A stretch of 64,000 nt of DNA, from NCBI RefSeq assembly GCF_014196635.1, contig NZ_JACIEB010000006.1:217019-281018 (forward strand). Reading direction: 5' to 3'. The translations under genes and the position numbers were made by a program. The stretch comes from Sphingobium fontiphilum (lineage in GTDB: Bacteria > Pseudomonadota > Alphaproteobacteria > Sphingomonadales > Sphingomonadaceae). The notes under the pieces are model-generated. The model worked only from the letters and a program-made list of their open reading frames with translations, had not been told where the DNA came from and made no database searches. Each line of letters starts with the position of its first letter. Position 1 is the first letter of the stretch. This document shows positions 35,675-44,222 of the stretch, piece by piece.

Positions 35675-36898
35675 TCAGCGCGACCAGACGAGCGGCAAGG
35701 CGAGCGGCTGGATCATACCCAGATGGAATTCCATCTCTACCCCCGGTTTAAGCTGGAACGGCGGTATGGCGGCAAGAAATTCGCTGATCGCGACCAGCAA
35801 TTCGCGGCGGGCGAGATGCATGCCGAGGCACAAATGCGGTCCGCTGGCGAAACTGAGATGCTGGGGCATACGCGACAGGACGACGTTGCCCGGATTTGGC
35901 CAGGCTTCCGGATCGCGGCCGGCCAGGGTGGTCGACATCGCCACCTTGTCGCCCGGCTTCATGGTGATACCGGCGATCTCGATTTCCTTGACGCATGTGC
36001 GGAACGTGGTGACCGCTGCATAGGCGCGCAGCATCTCTTCAATGGCTTCGCGAATGGCGTCCGGGTTCTGGCGCAGGTATGCCTGATCCTCGGGATGGGT
36101 CGACAGATGCCAGAATTGCAGGCCAAGATTGGTCGAAACCGTGTCCAGACCCCCGATGAACAGATTGAAGGCGAAGCCCAACACTTCGTCGTCGCTCATG
36201 CGCACGCCATCCACTTCGGCATTGATGCCGAAGGTGATGAGATCCTCGCGCGGGTTGCGTTTGCGCTCGGCTATCTCGCTGCGCAGATAATCCACCACCT
36301 GGCGCGTCGCGGCCGCGATCTCTTCAAGATCCTTGCCGTGCAGCAGGTCGTTCTCCCAGATCATGAACTGTTTGGTCATGTCCTGCGGCAAGCCGATCAG
36401 ATCGAGAATGACCTTGACCGGAAATTCGAATGCAAATTCACTCATGAACTCGCATTCGCCCTTTTCCTTGAAACGGTCGATATAAAGGCGCGCATAGTTC
36501 AGCACCTTTTCTTCCAGCGCGCGCACCGCCTTGGGCGTGAACAGCGGGAAGATCATGCTGCGATAGCGGCCATGCTTGGGCGGGTCCATTTCGGCGGGGA
36601 CGTTGTACCAGGTTTCGCCCAGCAGCTTTGCGAACGGCGCGAAGCCCATATTCGAAAAATGAACATTGTCCTGATAAATCGCCGCCAGTTCGGCCGACCG
36701 CCGCACGATCCATGCCGGTCCTTCACCCGGATAGGCGTTCCGGGCGAAGAACACGGGCGGGAGATCATGTATCGGGGCGACCAGATCCGCATAAGGATCT
36801 CCCTTGTAGGTCTGACCGAATACGAACGGCCATTCAAGCACCAGTTCGGGCGGGACGTGGGACGGTATCGAGCGGTCCAGTTCAAAAGCGGTCGCCAT
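35675..36898 (-). CDS. Cytochrome P450 (first in operon)
   Basis: The product is 407 residues. It has the heme loop FASGPHLCLGMHLARRELL with the Cys ligand, and the I-helix IGGLDTVSTN in which the usual A/G-G-x-D/E-T is present as GGLDT. The ExxR helix reads EEMLR, so the core is intact. The N-terminal region (PFVFGQTYKGDPYADL) differs from its neighbour, so this is a different subfamily rather than a recent duplicate. It follows the Rieske beta subunit by 35 bases. Substrate unknown. Confidence 0.94.
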   Translation of the reverse strand: MATAFELDRSIPSHVPPELVLEWPFVFGQTYKGDPYADLVAPIHDLPPVFFARNAYPGEGPAWIVRRSAELAAIYQDNVHFSNMGFAPFAKLLGETWYNVPAEMDPPKHGRYRSMIFPLFTPKAVRALEEKVLNYARLYIDRFKEKGECEFMSEFAFEFPVKVILDLIGLPQDMTKQFMIWENDLLHGKDLEEIAAATRQVVDYLRSEIAERKRNPREDLITFGINAEVDGVRMSDDEVLGFAFNLFIGGLDTVSTNLGLQFWHLSTHPEDQAYLRQNPDAIREAIEEMLRAYAAVTTFRTCVKEIEIAGITMKPGDKVAMSTTLAGRDPEAWPNPGNVVLSRMPQHLSFASGPHLCLGMHLARRELLVAISEFLAAIPPFQLKPGVEMEFHLGMIQPLALPLVWSR

Positions 36899-36933
36899 AC
36901 AAGTCTCTCCGGATTGTGGTTATCGGCCGTGGC

Positions 36934-37497
36934 TCAAAGGAAAATGGCGAGGTTGGGCATGCCCAGCACCACCTGGTCCAGCAGGATCGTCCTGCGCGAC
37001 AGGAGGAAACGCTCGCCGTTCCAGCGCAGGCGGTCATTACGCTCCGCCGAAAGCTGCTTGTAATCCTTTGCATCCGCGCGGTTGCGCGTCAGCAGCAGGT
37101 AGCTCGAAACCTTATACTCATCGGGTATATCCGTTTCCCATATGGAGATGTTCGTGACGAAGCGGCGCGTGCGGGATGCCGGGTCTTCAGACCACGCGCT
37201 CTTGGTGCCGGTCAGTCGCTTGACCCGCGCCGTCATGGAGGCGTGATCGTCATCGAAATGGCCGATGGCGCCAAATTCGGTATCGAAGCCCTGGACGCGG
37301 CGGGTGAGTCGAACGGGCGCCTTGTAGACCAGATCTTCGGCCAGATAGGTCTGCCATTCGTCGAGCAGACGGTGATCCAGCAGGCGCGCTTCCCTGATAT
37401 ACCAGCCGGTGATCCGGTCGTGGATGGGGCTGCCATAGTCCACCTCGGTCAGAACCGCGCTCGAGGTTTCGGGGGTGATTTGCGTGGAAATCGACAT
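36934..37497 (-). CDS. Aromatic ring-hydroxylating dioxygenase, small (beta) subunit
   Basis: The product is 187 residues with the NTF2-like fold of beta subunits of Rieske oxygenases: REARLLDHRLLDEWQTYLAEDLVY at the start, SRTRRFVTNISIWETD in the centre and ERNDRLRWNGERFLLSRRTILLDQ near the end, which are strong family markers. It follows the alpha subunit by 31 bases in the same orientation, so the pair makes an alpha3beta3 oxygenase. Good ribosome-binding site (aaagga). Confidence 0.94.
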   Translation of the reverse strand: MSISTQITPETSSAVLTEVDYGSPIHDRITGWYIREARLLDHRLLDEWQTYLAEDLVYKAPVRLTRRVQGFDTEFGAIGHFDDDHASMTARVKRLTGTKSAWSEDPASRTRRFVTNISIWETDIPDEYKVSSYLLLTRNRADAKDYKQLSAERNDRLRWNGERFLLSRRTILLDQVVLGMPNLAIFL

Positions 37498-37528
37498 CGA
37501 TGATTCCTTTCGAACAGGCAGTTGCGGC

Positions 37529-38914
37529 TCAGGCTTCGGCGAGCATCAGGTCGCGGTAGGCAAGCCACCAGTTCCACTGGGCGTCGTCCTTGCTGAAACC
37601 GGAATAGACCTTCGCCTTGTCGGGCCAGTCGTCAGGGCGGGTTTCGCCCAGGATCGCCTGATATTTCAGCGTCTCGGTGCGGCCGATGACACCGCGGGCG
37701 GATTCGGACATGTGCGGCCAGGTGTCGCTGTCGTCCTGCTCGATGACGCCGGAGGTGCCGGTGCCCTGAGTAGCGGCGGCGCGCATCATCGCCTTGACCT
37801 CTTCCGGCGTGTCCTTTTCGGCAAAGAAGTAGGTCACCCACTCGAACTTTTCGGGCCCCTTGGGGTTGATGGAGTGCATGACCATCGCCGAACCCAGCGT
37901 TCCGTCGCGCAGCGGCGAGTAGATGAAGAGGAGGTTCACGTTGGGGAACATGCCGCCCACGACCGGCGGCGCCTTGGCGAAGACATGAAGCTGCTCTGCC
38001 GAGAGGTTCTTGCGAACCTGCGGCAGCAAATCCTTGGTGATGCCCGGAGGCGGCATGAGTTCAAGGCGCTCATCATCGGTCATGCCGGCGTGGGTCTTGC
38101 CGGCCATCATCGCCCAGCTGGTGTCGGCGGGGATGCAGCGCAGCGAATGGCCGTTGCCCGAGACATTGACGCCATACATGGCGGGTGCGCTTTCATGCTC
38201 GGTATTCTCCTCGCCCGCCATCGCGCCGCCTTCCAGCAGCGACTGGTGGAGGGTGAGGGTGTGAAAGCCGTCGCAGGCAGACTGTTCGCCGGCGGTCTTC
38301 CAGTTGGCGTCAATGGTCAGGCGCTGCGGCGGGCCCAGTATCTCCAGGCCCCCGTCGGTGCGGCAGAACAGCATGTCGTAATAAAACTTCATGTCGCCCA
38401 GGAAATCTTCCAGCGTGGGACCGTCATGGTTCCAGGTCGCGAAGACCAGGCCGCCATAGACGGTGACGCGCGCCTTCTTGAGGCCAAGCTGTTCCTTGGA
38501 CTTGATCTCGCCGTGCATCTTCTCCTTTTCGATCGGCGCGCCGATGAAGCTGCCGTCGGGGCGGAAAGCCCAGCCGTGATAGATGCATTTGTGGACGCGC
38601 GCATTGCCGGAATCGGCGATGCAGATGTGCATCGCGCGGTGGGGGCAGACGTTGAGTGAAACATGGACCTGCCCGTCCGCCGCGCGTGCGACGATGACCT
38701 GATCCTCACCCATCAGGCGCACGACATAGTCGCCGACATTGGGGATTTCGCTCTCGTGACCCAGCAGGAGCCACGCCTTGGCGAAGATCCGCTCCATTTC
38801 GAGTTCATACAAGTCGGGATCATGGAGCGCGGCGACCGAAACCTCGCGATTTTCGACGTCGATCAGATCGCTGACGGGGTCGGACAGGAAGGTGGAGCGA
38901 CGGTTGATACGCAT
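37529..38914 (-). CDS. Aromatic ring-hydroxylating dioxygenase, large (alpha) subunit with Rieske cluster
   Basis: The product is 461 residues. Rieske ligands: CPHRAMHICIADSG then CIYHGWAF (Cys-His ... Cys-His). The catalytic non-heme iron motif ACDGFHTLTLHQ gives the His-His of the facial triad, with an Asp further on. The family oxidises aromatic rings using electrons from a ferredoxin/reductase; neither is encoded in this operon. A good site (gaggaga) precedes ATG 38914. The neighbours suggest ring hydroxylation before meta-cleavage. Confidence 0.96.
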   Translation of the reverse strand: MRINRRSTFLSDPVSDLIDVENREVSVAALHDPDLYELEMERIFAKAWLLLGHESEIPNVGDYVVRLMGEDQVIVARAADGQVHVSLNVCPHRAMHICIADSGNARVHKCIYHGWAFRPDGSFIGAPIEKEKMHGEIKSKEQLGLKKARVTVYGGLVFATWNHDGPTLEDFLGDMKFYYDMLFCRTDGGLEILGPPQRLTIDANWKTAGEQSACDGFHTLTLHQSLLEGGAMAGEENTEHESAPAMYGVNVSGNGHSLRCIPADTSWAMMAGKTHAGMTDDERLELMPPPGITKDLLPQVRKNLSAEQLHVFAKAPPVVGGMFPNVNLLFIYSPLRDGTLGSAMVMHSINPKGPEKFEWVTYFFAEKDTPEEVKAMMRAAATQGTGTSGVIEQDDSDTWPHMSESARGVIGRTETLKYQAILGETRPDDWPDKAKVYSGFSKDDAQWNWWLAYRDLMLAEA

Positions 38915-38940
38915 GATGGTTCTCCTCTCGCAATCGGGTG

Positions 38941-40179
38941 TCAGATGAAGTCGGGGTGGGCGATGTTGGGCTCGATCCCGAGCAGGGATTTGCCGAAGAT
39001 TTCGTAGCCGACATAAGGAAGGTTCGCGGTGTGGCGCATGGCGAACACGGCATCGCGGTAGAAGCGCTGGATCGGGTTGGCATCGGCAAAGGCGCTGGAG
39101 CCGGCGAGGAACATCAGCTGGTCGACCGCCTGGGACAGGAGGTCGACGGCGAGCGACCCCTCGCCCTTGCTCTGCGCGCGCTGGTGCGGCGTCATCGGCA
39201 CGCGGGTCAGCCCGACCTGGTCGATCAGGTCGCAATTCTTGAGGGTGAGGGCGACGGCGGCGGAAATCCGCGCGGCGGCCTCGCCCACTTCGCCTTGCGC
39301 CATCACCGCTTCGGCCTGACGGGCGTAGCTGGTGTAGACGATGGGGCGTTTTTGCGCCGCTTCCATTACCCGGTCCAGAATGGCGGTGGCGGCGCCGGCG
39401 ACGACGGCATGGGCGGTGGCGCGCAGGAAGGGCATGAACGGCCAGAAGTCGGACGGCTCGCCGACGTGGCGCTTGCCGGGCTCATGCCCGCCGATGCCGA
39501 GCTTTGCGACATGAAAGAACTGCGCCTTGGGGATGAAAACATCCTTGGCGACGATGGTGTTGGAGCCTGTGCCCTTCATCCCCATCATGTGCCAGGTGTC
39601 TTCAATCGTGTAATCCTCGCGGCGCAGATAGGCGAAGCCGCCATGTTCGATCGAACCGTCGGGCTTGCGGATATTGACGCCGAGCTGGGCCCAGGAGGCA
39701 TGGAGCGAGCCGGACGCATAGGGCCAGCGGCCATTGACGATATATCCGCCGTCAACCTCGTCCATCGTGCCCGGAGGATTGGCGATACCGCAAATGACCG
39801 GATGCTCCTTGCTGGAGCCAAAGATCGCCTCCTGCAGCGCATCGGGTCCGAGGCTCGCGACCCAGGTGGTGCCGTGAAGAACGGTATAGACCCATCCGAC
39901 CGAGGGATCGGCCTTGGCCAGTTCCGCGCCGACCAGCGACATGGCGCGGGCGCTGGTGCCGAACCCGCCCCAGCGTCGCGGCGCGGCCATCGCCCAGAAA
40001 CCGGCGTCGGTCAGCGCGTCGAACGCTTCGGGGTGCAGGGTGCGATGCGTGTCGCCATGCGAGGCATGTTTGAGCAGCAGCGGCTGCAACTCGCGGGCGC
40101 GCCCGACCAGTTCGCGCTCGGCTTCCTCGTTATAGCCTTGACCGGCTGCATTCTCGGCAATTTTCAGGACAGTCGCCAT
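38941..40179 (-). CDS. Acyl-CoA-dehydrogenase-fold flavin-dependent hydroxylase (HsaA-like)
   Basis: The product is 412 residues with an acyl-CoA dehydrogenase fold: GFWAMAAPRRWGGFGTSA, GSLHASWAQLG in the middle and a helical C-terminal domain. The pattern ADPSVGWVYTVLHGTTWVASLG and the DTWHMMGMKGTGSNTIV segment are typical of the flavin hydroxylases (HsaA, HpaB relatives) rather than of true acyl-CoA dehydrogenases. HsaA adds a hydroxyl to a phenol ortho to the existing one, giving a catechol. No flavin reductase (HsaB) gene is adjacent. A catechol made here would suit the extradiol enzyme next to it. Could also be an ordinary acyl-CoA dehydrogenase. Confidence 0.75.
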   Translation of the reverse strand: MATVLKIAENAAGQGYNEEAERELVGRARELQPLLLKHASHGDTHRTLHPEAFDALTDAGFWAMAAPRRWGGFGTSARAMSLVGAELAKADPSVGWVYTVLHGTTWVASLGPDALQEAIFGSSKEHPVICGIANPPGTMDEVDGGYIVNGRWPYASGSLHASWAQLGVNIRKPDGSIEHGGFAYLRREDYTIEDTWHMMGMKGTGSNTIVAKDVFIPKAQFFHVAKLGIGGHEPGKRHVGEPSDFWPFMPFLRATAHAVVAGAATAILDRVMEAAQKRPIVYTSYARQAEAVMAQGEVGEAAARISAAVALTLKNCDLIDQVGLTRVPMTPHQRAQSKGEGSLAVDLLSQAVDQLMFLAGSSAFADANPIQRFYRDAVFAMRHTANLPYVGYEIFGKSLLGIEPNIAHPDFI

Positions 40180-40196
40180 GGTTGTTTCCTCCGTGA

Positions 40197-41135
40197 TCAG
40201 GCGGTGACGAGCGCCGGCTCGACGGGCTGCGCCTCTGCGTTTGCGATGAAGTCGGCTGGCGGCGGCGGGCCCCAGAGATAGAAGGCGTCCTCCGCCCTGC
40301 GGTCTCCGGGAACCCGGTCGGTATCGGCCGCGATCTGATCGAGGCCAGTGGTCAGTTCCACATGGCACCCCCAGGGATCGCGCACATAGTGGAAGAAATT
40401 GGAACCCAGCACATGACGGCCCATGCCCCACCCGGCATCGTAGCCCTGTCGGGCGAGGTGGGCGGCGCGCAAGCCTATCGCGTCGATAGTGCCCATTTCG
40501 AAACTATAGTGGTGAAGGCCCGGCCCGGATGACTGCGCCAGCGCCAGTATATGGTGGTCGCCGCCATGCGGGCTGTGCAGAAATGCGAGTTCGTTGTCGC
40601 AGCGATCCGCCACGCGCAGGCCCAGAACGCCGCAGTAGAAGTCCAGCGCCTCCGGCATGGCCGATACGAAGATCGCGGCGTGACACAGGTACAGCGGACG
40701 AGGCGTTTCGATCTCCCCGTGCAGCGGGGCGTGCGGCAGAATAAGCGATCCCGGCGCATCGGCTGCCGCAAGCGGCGCATCGCGCGCGACAAGCTCGCTT
40801 TCAATGCCGTCAGGTCCAATCAGGAGAAGCGAGGCATCGCGAGCCTCGATCGCGGCGTAGCCCGCCGCCCTCGCCCGCGCGCCGATGAGTGCGACCTCCG
40901 AAGGCAACGCGGTGAAAGTGAGGCGACGGAGTCGCCGCCCTGCCGAAGCGAGCCTGAGCGTCAGGCAATCGGCCTGAACGGCCGTATGCACCGAACACTG
41001 CATATCATCGGCAACCGCATCAACGCCGAGCGCCGCGAAGAACGAGGGCGCGGCCTTCAGATCGGGCACGTCCATGGTGACGCCGACAAGAGCGGTCACA
41101 CCAACACTGAAACTCATTGAACAGTTTTCGTTCAT
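40197..41135 (-). CDS. Two-domain extradiol ring-cleavage dioxygenase (vicinal oxygen chelate, type I)
   Basis: The product is 312 residues in two VOC domains. The metal ligands lie in the C-terminal domain: His in LCHAAIFVSAMPEALDFY, His in GLHHYSFEMG and Glu in WGCHVELTTGL. The order and spacing match 2,3-dihydroxybiphenyl 1,2-dioxygenase / HsaC-type enzymes that open catechols between C2 and C3. It begins the operon: its ATG follows aggaga, and the region upstream to clpB holds the probable promoter. The N-terminal domain, as usual, lacks the iron ligands. Confidence 0.92.
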   Translation of the reverse strand: MNENCSMSFSVGVTALVGVTMDVPDLKAAPSFFAALGVDAVADDMQCSVHTAVQADCLTLRLASAGRRLRRLTFTALPSEVALIGARARAAGYAAIEARDASLLLIGPDGIESELVARDAPLAAADAPGSLILPHAPLHGEIETPRPLYLCHAAIFVSAMPEALDFYCGVLGLRVADRCDNELAFLHSPHGGDHHILALAQSSGPGLHHYSFEMGTIDAIGLRAAHLARQGYDAGWGMGRHVLGSNFFHYVRDPWGCHVELTTGLDQIAADTDRVPGDRRAEDAFYLWGPPPPADFIANAEAQPVEPALVTA

Positions 41136-41585
41136 TTTGTCTCTCCTGTGGCTGGTGTATATGGTCGAGACGGCAGCGCTTTGATCTGGGTCAAAATCCG
41201 GCCGCCAAATTTCGGGGAGGGCAATCAGCGTGCCTCCAACAGAAGGATTTGACCGACTGCGCATGGCGCGACGCCGGAGGGCCAAAGCGCCCGAGCGCGG
41301 TCGCTGGCGCCGCGCGCGCCGCTCATGCGCTGCGACATCGTCGGAACGGGTAACGATGGCTGGCGTTTGGAAAATCGCCACTGAGCCCGTTATCCTGGCT
41401 GTCATCACACCCAGCCACGGGCAACAATCGGGCCTTCGGCTTTGCTCCCCGGTGAAAAAGGCGGTGGCTCCGGCCGCAATGCCAAAATTCCGCTCCAACA
41501 TTCATAGATAGGGATAAATGCGTAACGCCCCTTGTGTTGCTTTTGAGCAACACTACATTCTGCTTATCTGCACAAAGGGGATGAC
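41136..41585. other. Intergenic region between the catabolic operon and clpB
   Basis: 450 bases separate two divergently transcribed genes. The right end (41528-41580) holds nested inverted repeats in front of clpB. The left part must contain the catabolic operon promoter, but I could not pick out clear -35/-10 boxes. Short frames here have no family support, and no regulator gene is present. Confidence 0.7.
41528..41580 (+). promoter_or_regulatory. Nested inverted repeats in the clpB leader that could pair with its Shine-Dalgarno site
   Basis: The inner hairpin gtgttgc-ttttga-gcaacac (41534-41553) is a perfect 7-bp stem. The outer arms ccccttgtg (41528-41536) and cacaaagggg (41571-41580) are complementary with one bulged A; the right arm includes the AAGGGG ribosome-binding site of clpB (ATG 41586). 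If transcribed together, the SD would be masked at low temperature, an RNA thermometer-like arrangement. Alternatively the sequence is a heat-shock (RpoH-type) promoter, e.g. CTTGTG and CTTATCT boxes, though their spacing is poor. Confidence 0.45.
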
Positions 41586-44165
41586 ATGAACCTCGAAAAA
41601 TTCACTGATCGCGCCAAGGGCTTCCTGCAATCGGCGCAAACCGTCGCCATCCGCATGAACCATCAGCGGATCAGCCCGGAACATCTGCTCAAAGCCCTGC
41701 TTGAGGATAATCAGGGCATGGCGGCGGGCCTGATCAAGGCCGCAGGCGGCTCCGCCGACGTCGCCGTGCGCGAAGTCGATGCGGCGCTGGCCAAAGTGCC
41801 CGCCGTGTCGGGCAGCGGGGCGCAGCAAACCCCCGGCCTCGACAATGACGCCGTGCGTGTGCTGGATCAGGCAGAACAGGTCGCGACCAAGGCGGGCGAC
41901 AGTTTCGTCACCGTCGAGCGGCTGCTGCTGGCCCTGACCCTTGCAACGACGACGACCGCGGGCAAGGCGCTGGCGGCTGCGGGGGTGAAGGCGGAGGCGC
42001 TGAACGGCGCGATCAACAGCCTGCGGGGCGGCCGCACCGCCGACACGGCGGGCGCCGAGGATCGCTATGACGCGCTCAAGAAATTCGCGCGCGACCTGAC
42101 CCAGGCGGCGAAGGACGGCAAGCTGGACCCGGTCATCGGCCGTGATGAGGAAATTCGGCGCACCATCCAGATCCTGGCCCGCCGCACAAAGAACAATCCG
42201 GTGTTGATCGGCGACCCCGGCGTGGGCAAGACCGCCATTGCGGAGGGTCTTGCCCTGCGCATCGCCAATGGCGACGTGCCCGATACGCTCAAGGACCGCA
42301 CTTTGATGGCGCTCGACATGGGTTCGCTCATCGCGGGCGCCAAATATCGCGGCGAGTTTGAGGAACGCCTGAAGGGCGTTCTGGACGAAGTGAAGGGCGC
42401 GGAAGGCCAGATCGTCCTGTTCATCGATGAGATGCACACGCTGATCGGCGCAGGCAAATCCGAAGGCGCGATGGACGCGGGCAATCTGCTGAAGCCTGCG
42501 CTGGCGCGCGGCGAACTCCATTGCATCGGCGCGACCACGCTCGACGAATATCGCAAATATGTGGAGAAGGACCCGGCGCTCCAGCGGCGGTTCCAACCCG
42601 TGTTCGTGGGCGAACCGACGGTGGAGGACACCATCTCCATCCTGCGCGGCATCAAGGAGAAATATGAAACGCACCATGGCGTGCGAATCGCGGACGCGGC
42701 CATCGTGTCCGCCGCGACCCTCTCCAATCGCTATATCACTGACCGCTTCCTTCCCGACAAGGCGATCGACCTGATGGATGAGGCCGCTTCGCGCATCCGC
42801 ATGGAAGTGGAAAGCAAGCCCGAAGAGATCGAGAATCTCGACCGCCGGATCATGCAGTTGCAGATCGAGCGCGAGGCGCTGAAGAAGGAGAGCGACCAGG
42901 CGTCGAAGGACCGTCTGGCGACCCTGGAGGCGGACCTTGCCAATCTGGAGCAGCAATCGGCCGAACTCACCCAGCGCTGGCAGGCGGAAAAGGACAAGAT
43001 TGCGGGCGAGGCGAAGCTGAAGGAGCAGCTCGACGCCGCGCGCATCGCCCTCGAACAGGCGCAGCGCGGCGGCGAATATGCCAGGGCGGGCGAACTGCAA
43101 TATGGCACGATTCCCGCGCTTGAAAGGCAACTGGAGGAGGCGCAGTCCGCCTCAGCCGGGGCGATGCTGCGCGAGGAGGTGACGAGCGAGGACATCGCCG
43201 CCATCGTATCGCGCTGGACTGGCATTCCCGTCGACAAGATGATGGAGGGCGAGCGCGAAAAGCTGCTCGCCATGGAAGCGGAACTGGGCAAGCGCGTCAT
43301 CGGCCAGGCCGATGCGGTCAAGGCCGTGTCGACCGCCGTGCGCCGCAGCCGCGCGGGGTTGCAGGATCCCAACCGGCCGCTCGGCAGCTTCCTGTTCTTG
43401 GGGCCCACGGGCGTCGGCAAGACGGAATTGACCAAGGCGCTCGCCGGCTTCCTGTTTGACGACGACAGCGCGATGGTGCGGATCGACATGAGCGAGTTCA
43501 TGGAGAAGCACAGCGTCGCCCGCCTGATCGGCGCGCCTCCGGGCTATGTCGGTTACGAGGAAGGCGGCGTGCTGACCGAAGCCGTGCGCCGCCGCCCCTA
43601 TCAGGTGGTCCTGTTCGACGAGGTCGAAAAGGCGCATGGCGACGTGTTCAACGTGCTGCTTCAGGTGCTGGATGACGGCCGCCTGACCGATGGTCAGGGG
43701 CGCACGGTGGACTTCACCAACACCATCATCGTGCTGACGTCGAACCTGGGCAGCCAATATCTGACGGGCCTGGCCGACGACCAGAAGGTGGAGGATGTCG
43801 AACCGCAGGTGATGGAGATCGTCCGCGCGCATTTCCGGCCGGAATTCCTCAACCGCCTGGACGAGATCATCCTGTTTCACCGGCTGGGCGCGGATCATAT
43901 GGCGCCGATCGTCGATATTCAGGTGGGTCGCGTGCAGAAGCTGCTGAAGGACCGCAAGGTGACCCTCGACCTGACGGATGCGGCGCGCGCCTGGCTTGGC
44001 CGGGTCGGCTATGACCCCGTCTATGGCGCACGGCCATTGAAGCGGGCGGTCCAGCGTTATCTGCAAGACCCCCTTGCCGACCTCATCCTGCGCGGCGAAG
44101 TGCCCGACGGATCGACGGTGAAGGTCGATGAAGGCGACGGCGGGCTGAGGCTGGAAGTGGGATAA
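41586..44165 (+). CDS. clpB: ATP-dependent disaggregase ClpB
   Basis: The product is 859 residues. Domains: N-terminal Clp repeat ([20 protein letters not shown]), AAA-1 (Walker A GDPGVGKT, Walker [13 protein letters not shown]), the coiled-coil middle domain that distinguishes ClpB from ClpA/C (about residues 400-520, e.g. [19 protein letters not shown]), AAA-2 ([14 protein letters not shown]) and the C-terminal D2 small domain. With DnaK it dissolves protein aggregates after heat stress. The likely leader hairpin upstream may regulate it. A strong terminator follows. Confidence 0.97.
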   Translation: MNLEKFTDRAKGFLQSAQTVAIRMNHQRISPEHLLKALLEDNQGMAAGLIKAAGGSADVAVREVDAALAKVPAVSGSGAQQTPGLDNDAVRVLDQAEQVATKAGDSFVTVERLLLALTLATTTTAGKALAAAGVKAEALNGAINSLRGGRTADTAGAEDRYDALKKFARDLTQAAKDGKLDPVIGRDEEIRRTIQILARRTKNNPVLIGDPGVGKTAIAEGLALRIANGDVPDTLKDRTLMALDMGSLIAGAKYRGEFEERLKGVLDEVKGAEGQIVLFIDEMHTLIGAGKSEGAMDAGNLLKPALARGELHCIGATTLDEYRKYVEKDPALQRRFQPVFVGEPTVEDTISILRGIKEKYETHHGVRIADAAIVSAATLSNRYITDRFLPDKAIDLMDEAASRIRMEVESKPEEIENLDRRIMQLQIEREALKKESDQASKDRLATLEADLANLEQQSAELTQRWQAEKDKIAGEAKLKEQLDAARIALEQAQRGGEYARAGELQYGTIPALERQLEEAQSASAGAMLREEVTSEDIAAIVSRWTGIPVDKMMEGEREKLLAMEAELGKRVIGQADAVKAVSTAVRRSRAGLQDPNRPLGSFLFLGPTGVGKTELTKALAGFLFDDDSAMVRIDMSEFMEKHSVARLIGAPPGYVGYEEGGVLTEAVRRRPYQVVLFDEVEKAHGDVFNVLLQVLDDGRLTDGQGRTVDFTNTIIVLTSNLGSQYLTGLADDQKVEDVEPQVMEIVRAHFRPEFLNRLDEIILFHRLGADHMAPIVDIQVGRVQKLLKDRKVTLDLTDAARAWLGRVGYDPVYGARPLKRAVQRYLQDPLADLILRGEVPDGSTVKVDEGDGGLRLEVG

Positions 44166-44171
44166 AAGGAA

Positions 44172-44199
44172 AGGGGCGGCTCCACCCGGAGCCGCCCCT
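44172..44199. terminator. Strong bidirectional terminator between clpB and TonB-receptor gene
   Basis: A perfect 12-bp stem, aggggcggctcc / ggagccgcccct, with a 4-base loop (accc) lies between two convergent genes. It is followed by ctctttc on the plus strand and by tttccttttat on the minus strand, so it can serve both. Confidence 0.9.
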
Positions 44200-44222
44200 C
44201 TCTTTCAGGTTCCTGCTGAAGC

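Noticed and set aside
34418..37063. Plus-strand open frame of 881 codons opposite the P450 and Rieske genes
   Set aside because: It is the antisense shadow of well-supported P450 genes in high-GC DNA; the translation has His/Gln/Arg-rich composition and no domain.
41230..41511. A 93-codon frame between the catabolic operon and clpB as a regulator gene
   Set aside because: Arg/Ala-rich translation, no helix-turn-helix or other motif, no convincing ribosome-binding site.
41553..43130. Minus-strand frame of 525 codons opposite clpB
   Set aside because: Shadow of clpB; it would also run through the clpB leader hairpin.
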